Shown here: positions 40,458-48,962 of the stretch, one piece after another
Numbering within the stretch: position 1 is the first letter of the stretch
How the letters are laid out: each line of letters opens with the position of its first letter
Source of the DNA: Clostridia bacterium
Lineage (GTDB): Bacteria > Bacillota > Clostridia > Christensenellales > Aristaeellaceae
Length of the DNA: 64,000 bases
Assembly: GCA_017547805.1 (NCBI GenBank)
Contig: JAFYOR010000027.1
Span: 1 to 64,000, forward strand
Reading direction: 5' to 3'
Made by a program: the position numbers and the translations under genes
The notes under the pieces: generated by a model
Database searches by the model: none
What the model was told of the DNA's origin: nothing
What the model saw: only the letters and a program-made list of their open reading frames with translations

Positions 40458-41288
40458 TTATTTGATTTCCTGCGCGGCAGCGAGCGCGGCGATGCATCCT
40501 TCGCCCACGGCCTTGGCCACCTGCAGCGGAAGGCCCGTGCAGTCGCCCGCGGCAAAGACGCCCGGTATATTCGTGCGCATCTGGCGGTCGACGCGGATGA
40601 ACGCGCCGCTTGCTGAAAGGCCGCTCATCAGCGCGGAAAGCGCCATCGCATCGCGGAAGATGAATACGCCGTCAAAGGGAATTTCCCTTCCCTGCGCAAC
40701 GACGCCCCTCGCCCGATCATCGCCGAAGATGGCCTCGACCTTCTCATCACAAACAATCACGCGCGGATCCAGCGCCTCTTCCTGTTTTCCAAAGAAGGTG
40801 ACGCTCTGGCAAAGTCCTGCGAGGAAGTTTGCCTCGGACACCGCCTCGTGTCCCTGCGCGACGACGGCGACGTGCTTGCCGCGGTAGAGCATCGCATCGC
40901 ACGTGCCGCAGTAGGAAACGCCGCGCCCGAGGAACATTTCCTCCCCGGGCAGGAGCTTGGGCTGCTTGGCGCCGGTGCACAAGATGACCTTCTTCGCCTC
41001 CACAAAGTCCGCACCGAGGGACAAACCGAAGCTTTCGCCCATGTCGATCACCTGATGAACGACGCCCGGACGCACCTGCGCGCCCATCGCCAGCGCCTGA
41101 TCGCGCATAATGGAAAGCATTTCTTCGCCGGAAATGTCCGGCATGCCGGGATAGTTTTCGATTTTCTCCGCCTTCGCCAGCCAGCCTGTATGCTGACCGA
41201 TGACGACGACAGACTTATCCCGCTTGCGCGCGTTGATGGCCGCGCTGTATCCCGCCGGCCCCGCGCCGACAACGACAATATCAAACAT
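40458..41288 (-). CDS. Flavin-type thioredoxin reductase without an NADPH motif (FFTR-like)
   Basis: This is a 276-residue thioredoxin-reductase fold protein. The FAD motif VVVGAGPAGYSAAINA lies near residue 5, the redox pair CGTC at 127-130, and the second FAD motif IPGVFAAGDCTGLPLQVAKA near 240. The NADPH site is missing: the expected GxGxxA reads VVAQGHEAVSEANF and the HRR motif is absent. Clostridial FFTR enzymes show the same loss and take electrons from ferredoxin instead. It is shorter than NADPH-type TrxB (about 310). It follows the GH65 gene by 14 bases, with AGGAG before the ATG. Confidence 0.85.
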   Translation of the reverse strand: MFDIVVVGAGPAGYSAAINARKRDKSVVVIGQHTGWLAKAEKIENYPGMPDISGEEMLSIMRDQALAMGAQVRPGVVHQVIDMGESFGLSLGADFVEAKKVILCTGAKQPKLLPGEEMFLGRGVSYCGTCDAMLYRGKHVAVVAQGHEAVSEANFLAGLCQSVTFFGKQEEALDPRVIVCDEKVEAIFGDDRARGVVAQGREIPFDGVFIFRDAMALSALMSGLSASGAFIRVDRQMRTNIPGVFAAGDCTGLPLQVAKAVGEGCIAALAAAQEIK

Positions 41289-41302
41289 CCAATTTCTCCT
41301 GC

Positions 41303-43558
41303 TTATTCTCCCAACGTCACAGTTTCTCCGTCGACCGTCACATCGAGCTTTTCTCCGTCAAGCAGCTCAAGCGTCGTGCCGTCAAGATCGACGGTCACGG
41401 CGATCAGCCTGCCGCGATAGACGATCTTGAAGCTGTAACCGTTCCAGCCGTCTGGCAGCTGCGGACTGAAGGAGAGATGGCCGCCGACGGTGCGCATGCC
41501 GGCAAAGCCCTGCACGATGGACAGCCAGCTGCCCGCCATGGACGTGATGTGCAGTCCGTCGCCGGTATCGTTGTTGATGTTGTCAAGATCCAGACGCGCC
41601 GTGCGGGCGTAAAGCTCCTGCGCCTTGTCAAGGCGGCCGATGGACGCGGCAAGGATGCTGTGCACGCAGGGAGAAAGGCTGGATTCATGCACGGTCATCG
41701 GCTCGTAGAAGTCAAAGTGGCGGCGGATCGTCTCTTTATCGTACAGGTGCTCAAGGAAGTAAAGTCCCTGCAGCGTATCCGCCTGCTTGATGAAGCAGGA
41801 ACGGAGAATCCTGTCCCAGCTCCATTTCTGGTTGAGCGGACGGTCTTCATCCGCCAGCTCGTCCGCCCGCATGAGGTCCTTGTCAAGGAAGGTGTCGTGC
41901 TGAACGTAAATATCAAGCTCCTCATCGTAGGGCAGATACATCTTTTCGCTGATCTCGCGGAATCTGCGCAGCTCCTCCGCCGAGACGCCCAGCTGCTGCG
42001 CCTTTTCCCGGGGGATGATCATCAGCTGCTCCGCAGTATAGGCAAGCACCCACGCCGCCATGCGGTTGGTGTACCAGTTATTATTGACGTTGTTTTCGTA
42101 TTCATTCGGGCCGGTGACGCCGTGGATCATGTAGACGTCCTTTTTCTGATGATAATGCACGCGGCCCGCCCAGAAGCGCGCGATGCCCAGCAGCACGTCG
42201 ATGCCGTACCGATCGAGATAATCGCGTTTTCCGGAATACTGGGTGTACGCAAAAATCGCATACGCGATGGCGCTGTTTCTGTGAATCTCCTCAAAGGTGA
42301 TTTCCCACTCGTTGTGGCACTCCACGCCGGTGAAGGTGACCATGGGATACAGCGCGCCGGGCAGTCCCTGCTGGCGCGCGTTGTGATACGCGCCGTCCAG
42401 CTGCAGCCAGCGGTATTTGAGCAGACTTTCCGCCACTTCCTCGCCTGCGATGGCGGTGTACATCGGCAGGCAGTAGGCCTCCGTATCCCAATAAGTCGCG
42501 CCGCCGTATTTTTCGCCGGTAAATCCCTTGGGGCCGATGTTCAGCCGCGCATCCTCCCCATAATACGTGGAAAAAAGCTGGAAAATGTTGAAGCGGATGC
42601 CCTGCTGGGCGGCAACGTCGCCATCGATGACCACGTCCGCCTTCTCCCAGCGGCGCGCCCATGCGCGTTCCTGCTCGCGCAGAAGCGCGTCATAGCCCAT
42701 CGCCTGCGCAAGCATGACGCCGTCCACGGCGCACAGGGCAAGCGCCTCCTCGCTGTGGTCGCGGCTGGTCGTCACGGCGACGAATTTATCGCAGCCGACG
42801 GTTTCGCCCGCCTGCGCGTCAAAGACAAACTTGCGCTGGACAAACGCTGTATCAACGCTCGTCTTGTTCTTCTTTGCCTTGCCAAAGGAGGACGCCGCCA
42901 TCGCGCCGACGACGGCAAAGCGCGGCGTGTTAAACGGATTTTCCTTCGTGCGCACGGATACGCTCATCACGTCGTTTTCGTATTCCCGCTCCCCTTCAAA
43001 GAGCCAGAATGTCTCCTCGTAGTTCGCGTCCTCATTGCGCACGTCCGCGTCAATCGCCGGAAGGAGCGCGATCTTACAGTCATAATCCGCCTTCACGCGG
43101 CAGCGCATCGCCATAATCTCCTGACGGGCGATGGAGACAAAGCGCTCAAAGAACACCTTCACCGTGCCCTTTTCCCGGCGGATGACAAATTCGCGGGAGA
43201 GCACGCCGCGCTGCATATCCAGCACTCGGGTAAAGCTGACAACATCATCCTCGTTCAGGTCGATATCCTCCCTGTCGATGCGCACGCGCAGGGAGATGAT
43301 ATTCATTGCATTGATGACCTTGCCAAAGTACGCCGGATAACCGTTTTTCCACCAGCCCACGCGCGTCTTATCCGGGAACCAGACGCCGGCAAGATACGTG
43401 CCGCGATGACTGTCGCCGGAATATCGTTCCTCGAAATTGCCGCGCATGCCCATGTGACCATTGCCGATGGAGGTCATGGATTCGCTCAGGCGCATGTCTT
43501 CGCGGTGAAGCTCCGTTTCAATCAGCTTAAACGGATCAAGAGAAAAAATGGTTTTCAT
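41303..43558 (-). CDS. mapA: GH65 maltose phosphorylase
   Basis: This is a 751-residue inverting phosphorylase that splits maltose and phosphate into beta-glucose-1-phosphate and glucose. The N-terminal beta-sandwich (about 1-260) leads to an (alpha/alpha)6 barrel. The catalytic general acid is Glu486 in HGVTGPNEYENNVNNNWYTN, matching the position of Glu487 in the Lactobacillus brevis enzyme. TYWDTEAYCLPMY near 360 and EITFEEIHRNSAI near 420 are also conserved. Kojibiose or trehalose phosphorylase cannot be excluded, but ENNVNNNW is the maltose-type form. No beta-phosphoglucomutase gene is adjacent; YhcH lies upstream. Confidence 0.92.
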   Translation of the reverse strand: MKTIFSLDPFKLIETELHREDMRLSESMTSIGNGHMGMRGNFEERYSGDSHRGTYLAGVWFPDKTRVGWWKNGYPAYFGKVINAMNIISLRVRIDREDIDLNEDDVVSFTRVLDMQRGVLSREFVIRREKGTVKVFFERFVSIARQEIMAMRCRVKADYDCKIALLPAIDADVRNEDANYEETFWLFEGEREYENDVMSVSVRTKENPFNTPRFAVVGAMAASSFGKAKKNKTSVDTAFVQRKFVFDAQAGETVGCDKFVAVTTSRDHSEEALALCAVDGVMLAQAMGYDALLREQERAWARRWEKADVVIDGDVAAQQGIRFNIFQLFSTYYGEDARLNIGPKGFTGEKYGGATYWDTEAYCLPMYTAIAGEEVAESLLKYRWLQLDGAYHNARQQGLPGALYPMVTFTGVECHNEWEITFEEIHRNSAIAYAIFAYTQYSGKRDYLDRYGIDVLLGIARFWAGRVHYHQKKDVYMIHGVTGPNEYENNVNNNWYTNRMAAWVLAYTAEQLMIIPREKAQQLGVSAEELRRFREISEKMYLPYDEELDIYVQHDTFLDKDLMRADELADEDRPLNQKWSWDRILRSCFIKQADTLQGLYFLEHLYDKETIRRHFDFYEPMTVHESSLSPCVHSILAASIGRLDKAQELYARTARLDLDNINNDTGDGLHITSMAGSWLSIVQGFAGMRTVGGHLSFSPQLPDGWNGYSFKIVYRGRLIAVTVDLDGTTLELLDGEKLDVTVDGETVTLGE

Positions 43559-43605
43559 ATCAATGCCTCAACCTTTCGTGAGATGGGTGTGTTATTTACA
43601 GGGTT

Positions 43606-43748
43606 ATGTCCGCCTGCGGGCGGGGACCTTATCCGTCTGTGTTGTGGTTTTAAGTAAGATTGTATACCATTGTGTTTTTCGGCAAAGCGCACATCAAGCC
43701 TTCCCCTCTGGGGAAGGTGGCAGCCCGTAGGGCTGACGGATGAGGTTT
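43606..43748. repeat. Family A MITE-like element, left-truncated paired copy
   Basis: The left end (CGCCTGCGGGCGGGGACCTTATCCGTC) is short, and the right end (43696-43747) is complete. The 43559-43854 gap holds this, a family B copy and a terminator. Confidence 0.85.
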
Positions 43749-43749
43749 T

Positions 43750-43820
43750 CTGCCCGTGCAATCCCATTAAAGCCGCAGCGAAGCATAGCGGGTGTGGGCA
43801 CAGCCCACACAGCCCGCCGA
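43750..43820. repeat. Family B repeat near the yhcH 3' end
   Basis: CCCGTGCAATCCCATTAAAGCCGCAGCGAAGC leads to GTGGGCACAGCCCAC (43794-43808). Here a terminator lies between the repeat and the yhcH stop, unlike the other copies. Confidence 0.85.
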
Positions 43821-43829
43821 TTCCAAAAA

Positions 43830-43849
43830 AGCCGCAGATTCCTGCGGCT
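43830..43849 (-). terminator. Terminator of the YhcH gene
   Basis: AGCCGCAG / CTGCGGCT is followed on the minus strand by TTTTTTGG, five bases past the stop. Confidence 0.9.
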
Positions 43850-43854
43850 TTATA

Positions 43855-44298
43855 TTACTCGATGACCGGGATTTTCACGACAACCTTGCGGTAATGCTTG
43901 GGAAATTCATTGTGCGCGCCAGCCTTGTGACCATCGCTGGGGAACATGATGTAGAACATGCCCGGACGGATCGACAATGCGGTAGATTTGCCGGAATACA
44001 TGTACAGATCGCGCTCCTCGTCCTCGCTGACGGGATTGAGTTCCTGAATATGCGCCCAGCCCATGCGCTCGCCGCCGGAAAGACAGTACTGCAGATCGAT
44101 ATACTTCTTATGCGCTTCCAGATTCAGCTCGTTGATCTGCGTGGTCTCGCCCTCGTGGATGGAGGCAAACAGACCGTTTTCCAGCTCGTAACGGCCGGGC
44201 TCCAGATCCGCAGCCTCGGCAAGGAAGGCAAAGGCGATTTCCATATCGGGATGGAGCGGATAATAGCGCTCCTGTTCTTCAATGCGATCGATGACCAT
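43855..44298 (-). CDS. YhcH/YjgK/YiaL family protein
   Basis: This is a 147-residue cupin-like protein of the YhcH (DUF386) family. Family residues include LEAHKKYIDLQYCLSGGERM near 75 and the metal-site stretch FPSDGHKAGAHN near 120. Members bind metal and act with sialic acid or other sugar catabolism (NanQ, EbgC). ATG 44298 has GGAG about 10 bases upstream; a TTG six bases earlier is less likely. Its neighbour GH65 gives no sialic-acid context, so the substrate is open. Confidence 0.9.
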   Translation of the reverse strand: MVIDRIEEQERYYPLHPDMEIAFAFLAEAADLEPGRYELENGLFASIHEGETTQINELNLEAHKKYIDLQYCLSGGERMGWAHIQELNPVSEDEERDLYMYSGKSTALSIRPGMFYIMFPSDGHKAGAHNEFPKHYRKVVVKIPVIE

Positions 44299-44457
44299 GA
44301 ACAAACAATCTCCTTTTCAGCGATGGAAAACAGCTCCATCGATAATCCGCAGCCGCGTTGTTTTTTCCTGAAAACGTATCGCGCTGCAGCTGTAAATTCC
44401 ATTATAAGGGATGCGGAAAATTCCGTCAAGCAAGTGCGCGGCGAAATGCCGCAGGCA

Positions 44458-45507
44458 TTATTTGAGATAGACCGGCTCATACTGCGCAGCGAACGCATCC
44501 ACCGCCTCGCGGATGCGCTGGCTGCCCTGCTGCATCTGCTCCACGCTGGTGATGCGGCTTTCTCCCGCCGCCATCGCGCGCATGATGTTATCGCTCATCT
44601 TTTCGCTGTGGTGGGAATAGTCAAAATACTCGTCAAGATCGGTAATCCACTCGATGCGCGAGGAATAATCGTAGATTTCCACGTTCTCGCAGTCAAGCAG
44701 GAGCTCGCACACTCGCGCACGGGAACGGAACTGCTGCTCGGACAATCCGCCGCGCGTAAAGTGATACCAGTATCCCACGGAATACGGCGGCATGTAGATC
44801 TTGAACGTCGTGTCGGGATGGGCGAGGATATGCGCCTTGAGATGGCGCTCGATATTTTCCGTCGAGCGGGACAGGCGGTATTCCGCGTCCGTCATCTCTC
44901 CCTGCGCGCGCCAGGTTACGGTATCAAACACGCTCTGCGCAGCGAAGGTTACGTCCGTCCATTTGTACATGTCATCGCGCTTGCTTGCCGTGGATTTTGA
45001 GATATTTTTGAGCATCTTCGGAATTTTGACGAGCAGCACGTCGCGGTTGAAGAGATAATTCACATCGTCCATCAGGCTGTCGTTCCACAGGTATTCAACG
45101 ATTTCCTCCATGTCATCCGGCGGTCCCATGAGGCTGTAGGCGTCCACGGCGAGGATGGCCAGCTTAAGATCCGGCTTTATATCCAGCACATGGGAAAGCT
45201 GCCAGCCCATCTGCGCGGTGTGCGATCCGCGCATGGGCAGCTTGACCGAGGAGACGCCGAAGCATTCGTCGATCACCGACGGGTTGCTCATTTCCACCAT
45301 CGACGTGCCCAGAATCACCGCATCGTAATCATAGGATTTGGCGATGCCGGGATTGTTGTAGCTTTCCTGATCGTAGAGCGGAAGAATACGGGATTCCCGG
45401 TATTGCTCAAACGGATCAACGATATATACAAGCGCCGCGCAAAAAAAGAGCGCCGACATGCAGACAATCAGCGTAATCAACGACCAGCGCTTTGCTGTTT
45501 TCATCAT
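44458..45507 (-). CDS. Membrane-anchored SGNH hydrolase-like protein
   Basis: This is a 349-residue protein with one N-terminal helix (LITLIVCMSALFFCAALVYI) and an outward domain. VILGTSMVEMSNPSVIDECF contains the Gly-x-Ser/Thr nucleophile position, LAILAVDAYSL is the second block, and YFDYSHHSEKMSDNIM provides the terminal D-x-x-H. The layout resembles AlgX/DltD-type polysaccharide esterase partners. GGAGG is nine bases before ATG 45507. It is divergent from sdaAB and stands alone. An envelope sugar role is inference. Confidence 0.75.
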   Translation of the reverse strand: MMKTAKRWSLITLIVCMSALFFCAALVYIVDPFEQYRESRILPLYDQESYNNPGIAKSYDYDAVILGTSMVEMSNPSVIDECFGVSSVKLPMRGSHTAQMGWQLSHVLDIKPDLKLAILAVDAYSLMGPPDDMEEIVEYLWNDSLMDDVNYLFNRDVLLVKIPKMLKNISKSTASKRDDMYKWTDVTFAAQSVFDTVTWRAQGEMTDAEYRLSRSTENIERHLKAHILAHPDTTFKIYMPPYSVGYWYHFTRGGLSEQQFRSRARVCELLLDCENVEIYDYSSRIEWITDLDEYFDYSHHSEKMSDNIMRAMAAGESRITSVEQMQQGSQRIREAVDAFAAQYEPVYLK

Positions 45508-45618
45508 GAAATCATTCCTCCGGAATCCTGCGGATAACGGTTTCAGTTTACGTGCTTTTTTCTGTCCTGTCAAGTGTGCGTGTCAAGGGCATTCTCTCAA
45601 AAACCTCCGCATGCCGGC

Positions 45619-45647
45619 ATTGAATCTGCGCACAATTTCTGCTATCA
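45619..45647 (+). promoter_or_regulatory. Promoter of the serine dehydratase operon
   Basis: TTGAAT (45619-45624) and TATCAT (45642-45647) are spaced by 17 bases. The 5' leader of about 130 bases contains inverted CCGG-rich pieces but no riboswitch I can name. Confidence 0.6.
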
Positions 45648-45781
45648 TGTCAATAAGCTGGCAAGCTGCCGGCGGCATTTCCGACAAAGCGCCGCAAATA
45701 CCAAACTCCGGCGCACGAGGCCGGTATTCTGAGATACAATTTACATCATAAAAAACTCCGCCTGAGCAAGGGAGGTTCTTC

Positions 45782-46447
45782 ATGAATCTGTTTGATATTC
45801 TCGGCCCGGTGATGGTCGGTCCGAGTTCCTCGCATACCGCCGGCGCGGTGCGCATCGGCCGCATCGGCCGCAGGCTTCTTGGCGAAGGCACGCCCGTGAG
45901 CGCGAAGATCGAGCTTTCCGGCTCCTTCGCCGCCACAGGACAGGGCCACGGCACCGACCGCGCGCTCATCGCCGGCCTGCTTGGCATGCAGCCGGATGAC
46001 GAGCGCATCGCCGTGAGCTTTGACGCAGCGAAGGAAAAGGGCATGACATTTGCCTTTTCCCGCGTCAATCTCTCCGGCGAGCATCCCAACACCGCGCGGC
46101 TGACGCTTGAAGGCAAGTGCGGCGGCCATCTGTGCGTGACGGCCTCCTCGCTGGGCGGCGGACGCATCGAGGTGGTGGAGATGAACGGCCTTCGGGCGAA
46201 GTTCTCCGGCGATCTGCCCACGCTCATCGTGCAGAACGAAGACAAGCCCGGTCACGTCGGCGAGGTGGCGACGATGCTCTATAAGCGCGGCATCAATCTG
46301 GCGACGATGCGCCTTTACCGCGATTTTCCCGGCGGCAGCGCCGTTATGATCATCGAAACCGACAAAGCCGTTCCCAAAGACGGTCTTGATGAGCTGCGCG
46401 CAAGGGAAGGCATTCTTGCGGTCAAGTTCATCAACACCGAAGGCTGA
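45782..46447 (+). CDS. sdaAB: L-serine dehydratase, beta subunit
   Basis: This is a 221-residue subunit of the iron-sulfur L-serine dehydratase, which turns serine into pyruvate and ammonia. VMVGPSSSHTAGAVRIGRI opens the catalytic domain, near residue 11. An ACT-like regulatory domain (about 145-221) starts at LIVQNEDKPGHVGEVATMLY. GGGAGG stands seven bases upstream. The alpha subunit gene follows after 18 bases, which is the usual Firmicute order. Confidence 0.96.
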   Translation: MNLFDILGPVMVGPSSSHTAGAVRIGRIGRRLLGEGTPVSAKIELSGSFAATGQGHGTDRALIAGLLGMQPDDERIAVSFDAAKEKGMTFAFSRVNLSGEHPNTARLTLEGKCGGHLCVTASSLGGGRIEVVEMNGLRAKFSGDLPTLIVQNEDKPGHVGEVATMLYKRGINLATMRLYRDFPGGSAVMIIETDKAVPKDGLDELRAREGILAVKFINTEG

Positions 46448-46465
46448 GTCACAGGAGGAATTTTC

Positions 46466-47335
46466 ATGGCCATCGAATCATTGAGCGCATTGATGAAAGC
46501 GGGAGAAACCCGCGATCTCTTTGACGTCGTTATCGACAGCGACTGCATCGACCGCGGCACAAACCGGGAGGAATCCTTTACCCGGATGGGCGCGCTGTAC
46601 GCCGCCATCCGCCGCGCGAAGGAGGGCTATGATCCTGCGCTGCGCTCGCGCAGCGGCATGGTTGGCGGCGAGGGCGCAAAGATGCGCGAATACCTCAAAA
46701 ACAGCAAGACCATCTCCGGCGACTACGCGGCGAAGGTCATCGCGCAGGCGCTTGAAATGGGCGAAAGCAACGCCTGCATGAAATGCATCGTCGCCGCGCC
46801 GACGGCGGGCAGCTGCGGCGTGCTGCCGGCGGCGCTGCTGCCGTATCAGGAGAGAGAAAACCTGAGCGACGAGCAGATGATCCGCGCGCTGTATATCGCC
46901 GGCGCCATCGGTCAGGTTGTGGCAAAGAAGGCGTCCATCGCCGGTGCGGCGGGCGGCTGTCAGGCGGAAATCGGCACGGCAAGCGCCATGGCTGCCGGCG
47001 CGCTGTGTTATCTGGCCGGCGGCAGCGCCGACGCCGTCTGCCATGCGTCCGCCATCGCCATCAAGAGCCTGCTGGGGCTTGTCTGTGATCCGATCGCCGG
47101 TCTGGTGGAGGTTCCCTGCGTCAAGCGCAACGCCGCCGGCGCGCTGATTGCCATGTCCAGCGCGGATATGGCGCTGGCGGGCATCCGCTCCGCCGTGCCG
47201 CCGGACGAGGTGATCGACGCCATGCGCGAGGTCGGCGACAAGATGGACGTCTCCCTGCGCGAAACGGGCATGGGCGGCGTCGCCGCCACGCCGTTTGGCC
47301 AGATGATCAGCGAAAAGATGAGCGGAGGACAGTAA
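46466..47335 (+). CDS. sdaAA: L-serine dehydratase, alpha subunit
   Basis: This is a 289-residue subunit carrying the [4Fe-4S] cluster. CMKCIVAAPTAGSCGVLPAA near residue 105 and LLGLVCDPIAGLVEVPCVKR near 205 supply cysteines expected at the cluster. SRSGMVGGEGAKM near 65 is family-typical. GGAGG lies nine bases before the ATG. With sdaAB it completes an enzyme that yields pyruvate; together with the ThrE exporter it would keep serine low. Confidence 0.96.
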   Translation: MAIESLSALMKAGETRDLFDVVIDSDCIDRGTNREESFTRMGALYAAIRRAKEGYDPALRSRSGMVGGEGAKMREYLKNSKTISGDYAAKVIAQALEMGESNACMKCIVAAPTAGSCGVLPAALLPYQERENLSDEQMIRALYIAGAIGQVVAKKASIAGAAGGCQAEIGTASAMAAGALCYLAGGSADAVCHASAIAIKSLLGLVCDPIAGLVEVPCVKRNAAGALIAMSSADMALAGIRSAVPPDEVIDAMREVGDKMDVSLRETGMGGVAATPFGQMISEKMSGGQ

Positions 47336-47375
47336 TATTTCATAAGGCTGCATTTTTGCAGCTTCATAAGATGAA

Positions 47376-47414
47376 AACAACCCCGGAAATGATCCGTCAT
47401 TTCCGGGGTTGTTT
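47376..47414. terminator. Bidirectional terminator between sdaAA and the UPF0126 gene
   Basis: The perfect 17-base stem AACAACCCCGGAAATGA and its complement has a TCCG loop, with A-rich and T-rich flanks. Confidence 0.92.
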
Positions 47415-47432
47415 AAGCTGTATTGGTTCTTT

Positions 47433-48077
47433 TCAGATCGCCCGCGGCAGGTTCCATTTGTAATGTATCGCCAGCATCCGCAGCACAAACGTCACCAGCC
47501 AGCCCGCGCTGTAGGAAACCGTGCTGGTCATGCCGGCATTGGTCAGCAGATAGAACGTCAGCGCGCCGGCCATCGCCGCGACGGCATAGATGTGCTTTTT
47601 GAGCACAAAGGGCATCTCCTGAATCATGATATCGCGCAGCATGCCGCCGCCGATGCCTGTGACCGTGCCGAGGGAAACGACGAGCAGCAGGTTATCCGCA
47701 AAGCCCGCCTCCATGCCGATGCTGGCTCCCGACACGGCAAACACGCCAAGACCTATGGCGTCAAACACGCAGTTGATGTGCTCGATCTCCTTTTCCATGC
47801 GGATATAGCGTTCCTTGAAAATCCGCGCAATGACAAACACCACCACAGCGCAGAAAGCGGCAAGGAGCACATACCGTCCGTTTGAAAACATCCTCGGCGG
47901 AAAATAACCGATGAGGATATCGCGCACCGTGCCGCCGCCCAGCGCTGTGAACACCGCCAGAAGGATCACGCCGAAGATATCCGTCCGCTTGTCAATGGCG
48001 ATCATCGCGCCGGAGATGGCAAACGCTGCCGTGCCGATCCATTCGCCGACGAGAAAAAACTGATCAAATGTCAGCAT
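47433..48077 (-). CDS. UPF0126/TRIC-type membrane protein
   Basis: This is a 214-residue protein with six or seven membrane segments in two repeated halves. LGGGTVRDILIGYFPP near 45 and GIGGGMLRDIMIQEMPFVL near 140 form the repeat signature. Bacterial homologues of TRIC channels conduct monovalent cations; several YicG-like members are linked to glycine uptake. The physiological substrate here is unknown. The start overlaps the HD gene by 14 bases. It is the last gene of a five-gene operon. Confidence 0.92.
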   Translation of the reverse strand: MLTFDQFFLVGEWIGTAAFAISGAMIAIDKRTDIFGVILLAVFTALGGGTVRDILIGYFPPRMFSNGRYVLLAAFCAVVVFVIARIFKERYIRMEKEIEHINCVFDAIGLGVFAVSGASIGMEAGFADNLLLVVSLGTVTGIGGGMLRDIMIQEMPFVLKKHIYAVAAMAGALTFYLLTNAGMTSTVSYSAGWLVTFVLRMLAIHYKWNLPRAI

Positions 48078-48708
48078 GGGTTTCTCCTCCGTCTTCCCGC
48101 GCTGCGCAGGAAGCCATGTACTTTTTAAGCCGGTCTGTGATGTATGTTTCCTCCGGAATTGTGTCTTCCGTCGGTGTTCCCTTTCCGCGCGAATCGCACA
48201 GGCTCAAAAGCACCAGATCCTGCGGACAAACGCTCTCCCGGAAGAGCCTGTTGGTCGCCTTTGTGCCGGCTTTTCCGTAAAAGCAGGTATGCACGCGCAT
48301 GTGCATTGCACACATGTTCACGCAGTAATCAACCGTCTCTTCATCCGCGCCGAGGGTATTGAGCATCCTGCGCACGATGCCCCTTCCCGTCCGCTCATGC
48401 CCGATGGCCTGCCATGTGCCCTTCTCTTCATTGAATTTGGTGGACGGCTTTTTGCCCAGATCGTGCGTGAGCGCGGCGAGCATGAAGGCAAACGGACGCT
48501 CCGCCTGATCGCGCACGGCAGCCGCCTCGTCAACAACCATCATCGTGTGCACAAACGCGTCGCCCTCGGGATGGTATTTGTGGTTCTGCTCAACGCCGAT
48601 CAGATCATACAGCGCGGCAAGCGGCGCTCTTTCCTGCATCGCCAGCGAAACAAAAAACTGACTCGGCCTTTCCATGGTCATCAATGCCGTTTCAATCCGT
48701 TTGAGCAT
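48064..48708 (-). CDS. HD-domain phosphohydrolase (CCA-enzyme HD-like)
   Basis: This is a 214-residue protein. The HD residues appear in YHPEGDAFVHTMMVVDEAA near 45 and ALTHDLGKKPSTKF near 78. HERTGRGIVRRML and MRVHTCF follow. The region resembles the HD domain attached to E. coli-type CCA nucleotidyltransferases (2',3'-cyclic phosphodiesterase and phosphatase), but stands free without the polymerase head. The substrate is unknown. Confidence 0.88.
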   Translation of the reverse strand: MLKRIETALMTMERPSQFFVSLAMQERAPLAALYDLIGVEQNHKYHPEGDAFVHTMMVVDEAAAVRDQAERPFAFMLAALTHDLGKKPSTKFNEEKGTWQAIGHERTGRGIVRRMLNTLGADEETVDYCVNMCAMHMRVHTCFYGKAGTKATNRLFRESVCPQDLVLLSLCDSRGKGTPTEDTIPEETYITDRLKKYMASCAAREDGGETHADI

Positions 48709-48719
48709 ATGCGCCTCCG

Positions 48720-48947
48720 TTATTCCAGCTCGCCGCTGTCCCCTCTGGCATACGCTGCCGTAAGCACATCGGTCATGTGAATATGTACGTTCTTCTTTCG
48801 TCCGGGCAGAAGCGCCGAAAACCCCTGACCGTCTTCATCCATCTCCGTCACGCGGAGATTGGTCTTTTTCATCTGCCCTTCCTGCATCAGCACGATGCAG
48901 ATCTTCTTCTCCCGCTCAAGAGAATAGGTTAAAAAACGCCTGACCAC
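48720..48947 (-). CDS. Small conserved-looking protein, 75 residues
   Basis: This protein has basic N-terminal VRRFLTYSLEREKKICIVLM and a C-terminal VLTAAYARGDSGELE, a pattern I have seen in small clostridial proteins of unknown function. It looks like one small beta domain that might bind nucleic acid. It starts with GTG after GGGAGGA. It sits between the GT-C-like and HD genes with 11- and 15-base gaps. Confidence 0.65.
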   Translation of the reverse strand: MVRRFLTYSLEREKKICIVLMQEGQMKKTNLRVTEMDEDGQGFSALLPGRKKNVHIHMTDVLTAAYARGDSGELE

Positions 48948-48962
48948 GTCGTTCCTCCCTGC

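Noticed and set aside
45648..45780. A possible riboswitch in the serine dehydratase leader.
   Set aside because: Inverted GC-rich pieces exist, but I could not match a glycine, SAM or T-box core.
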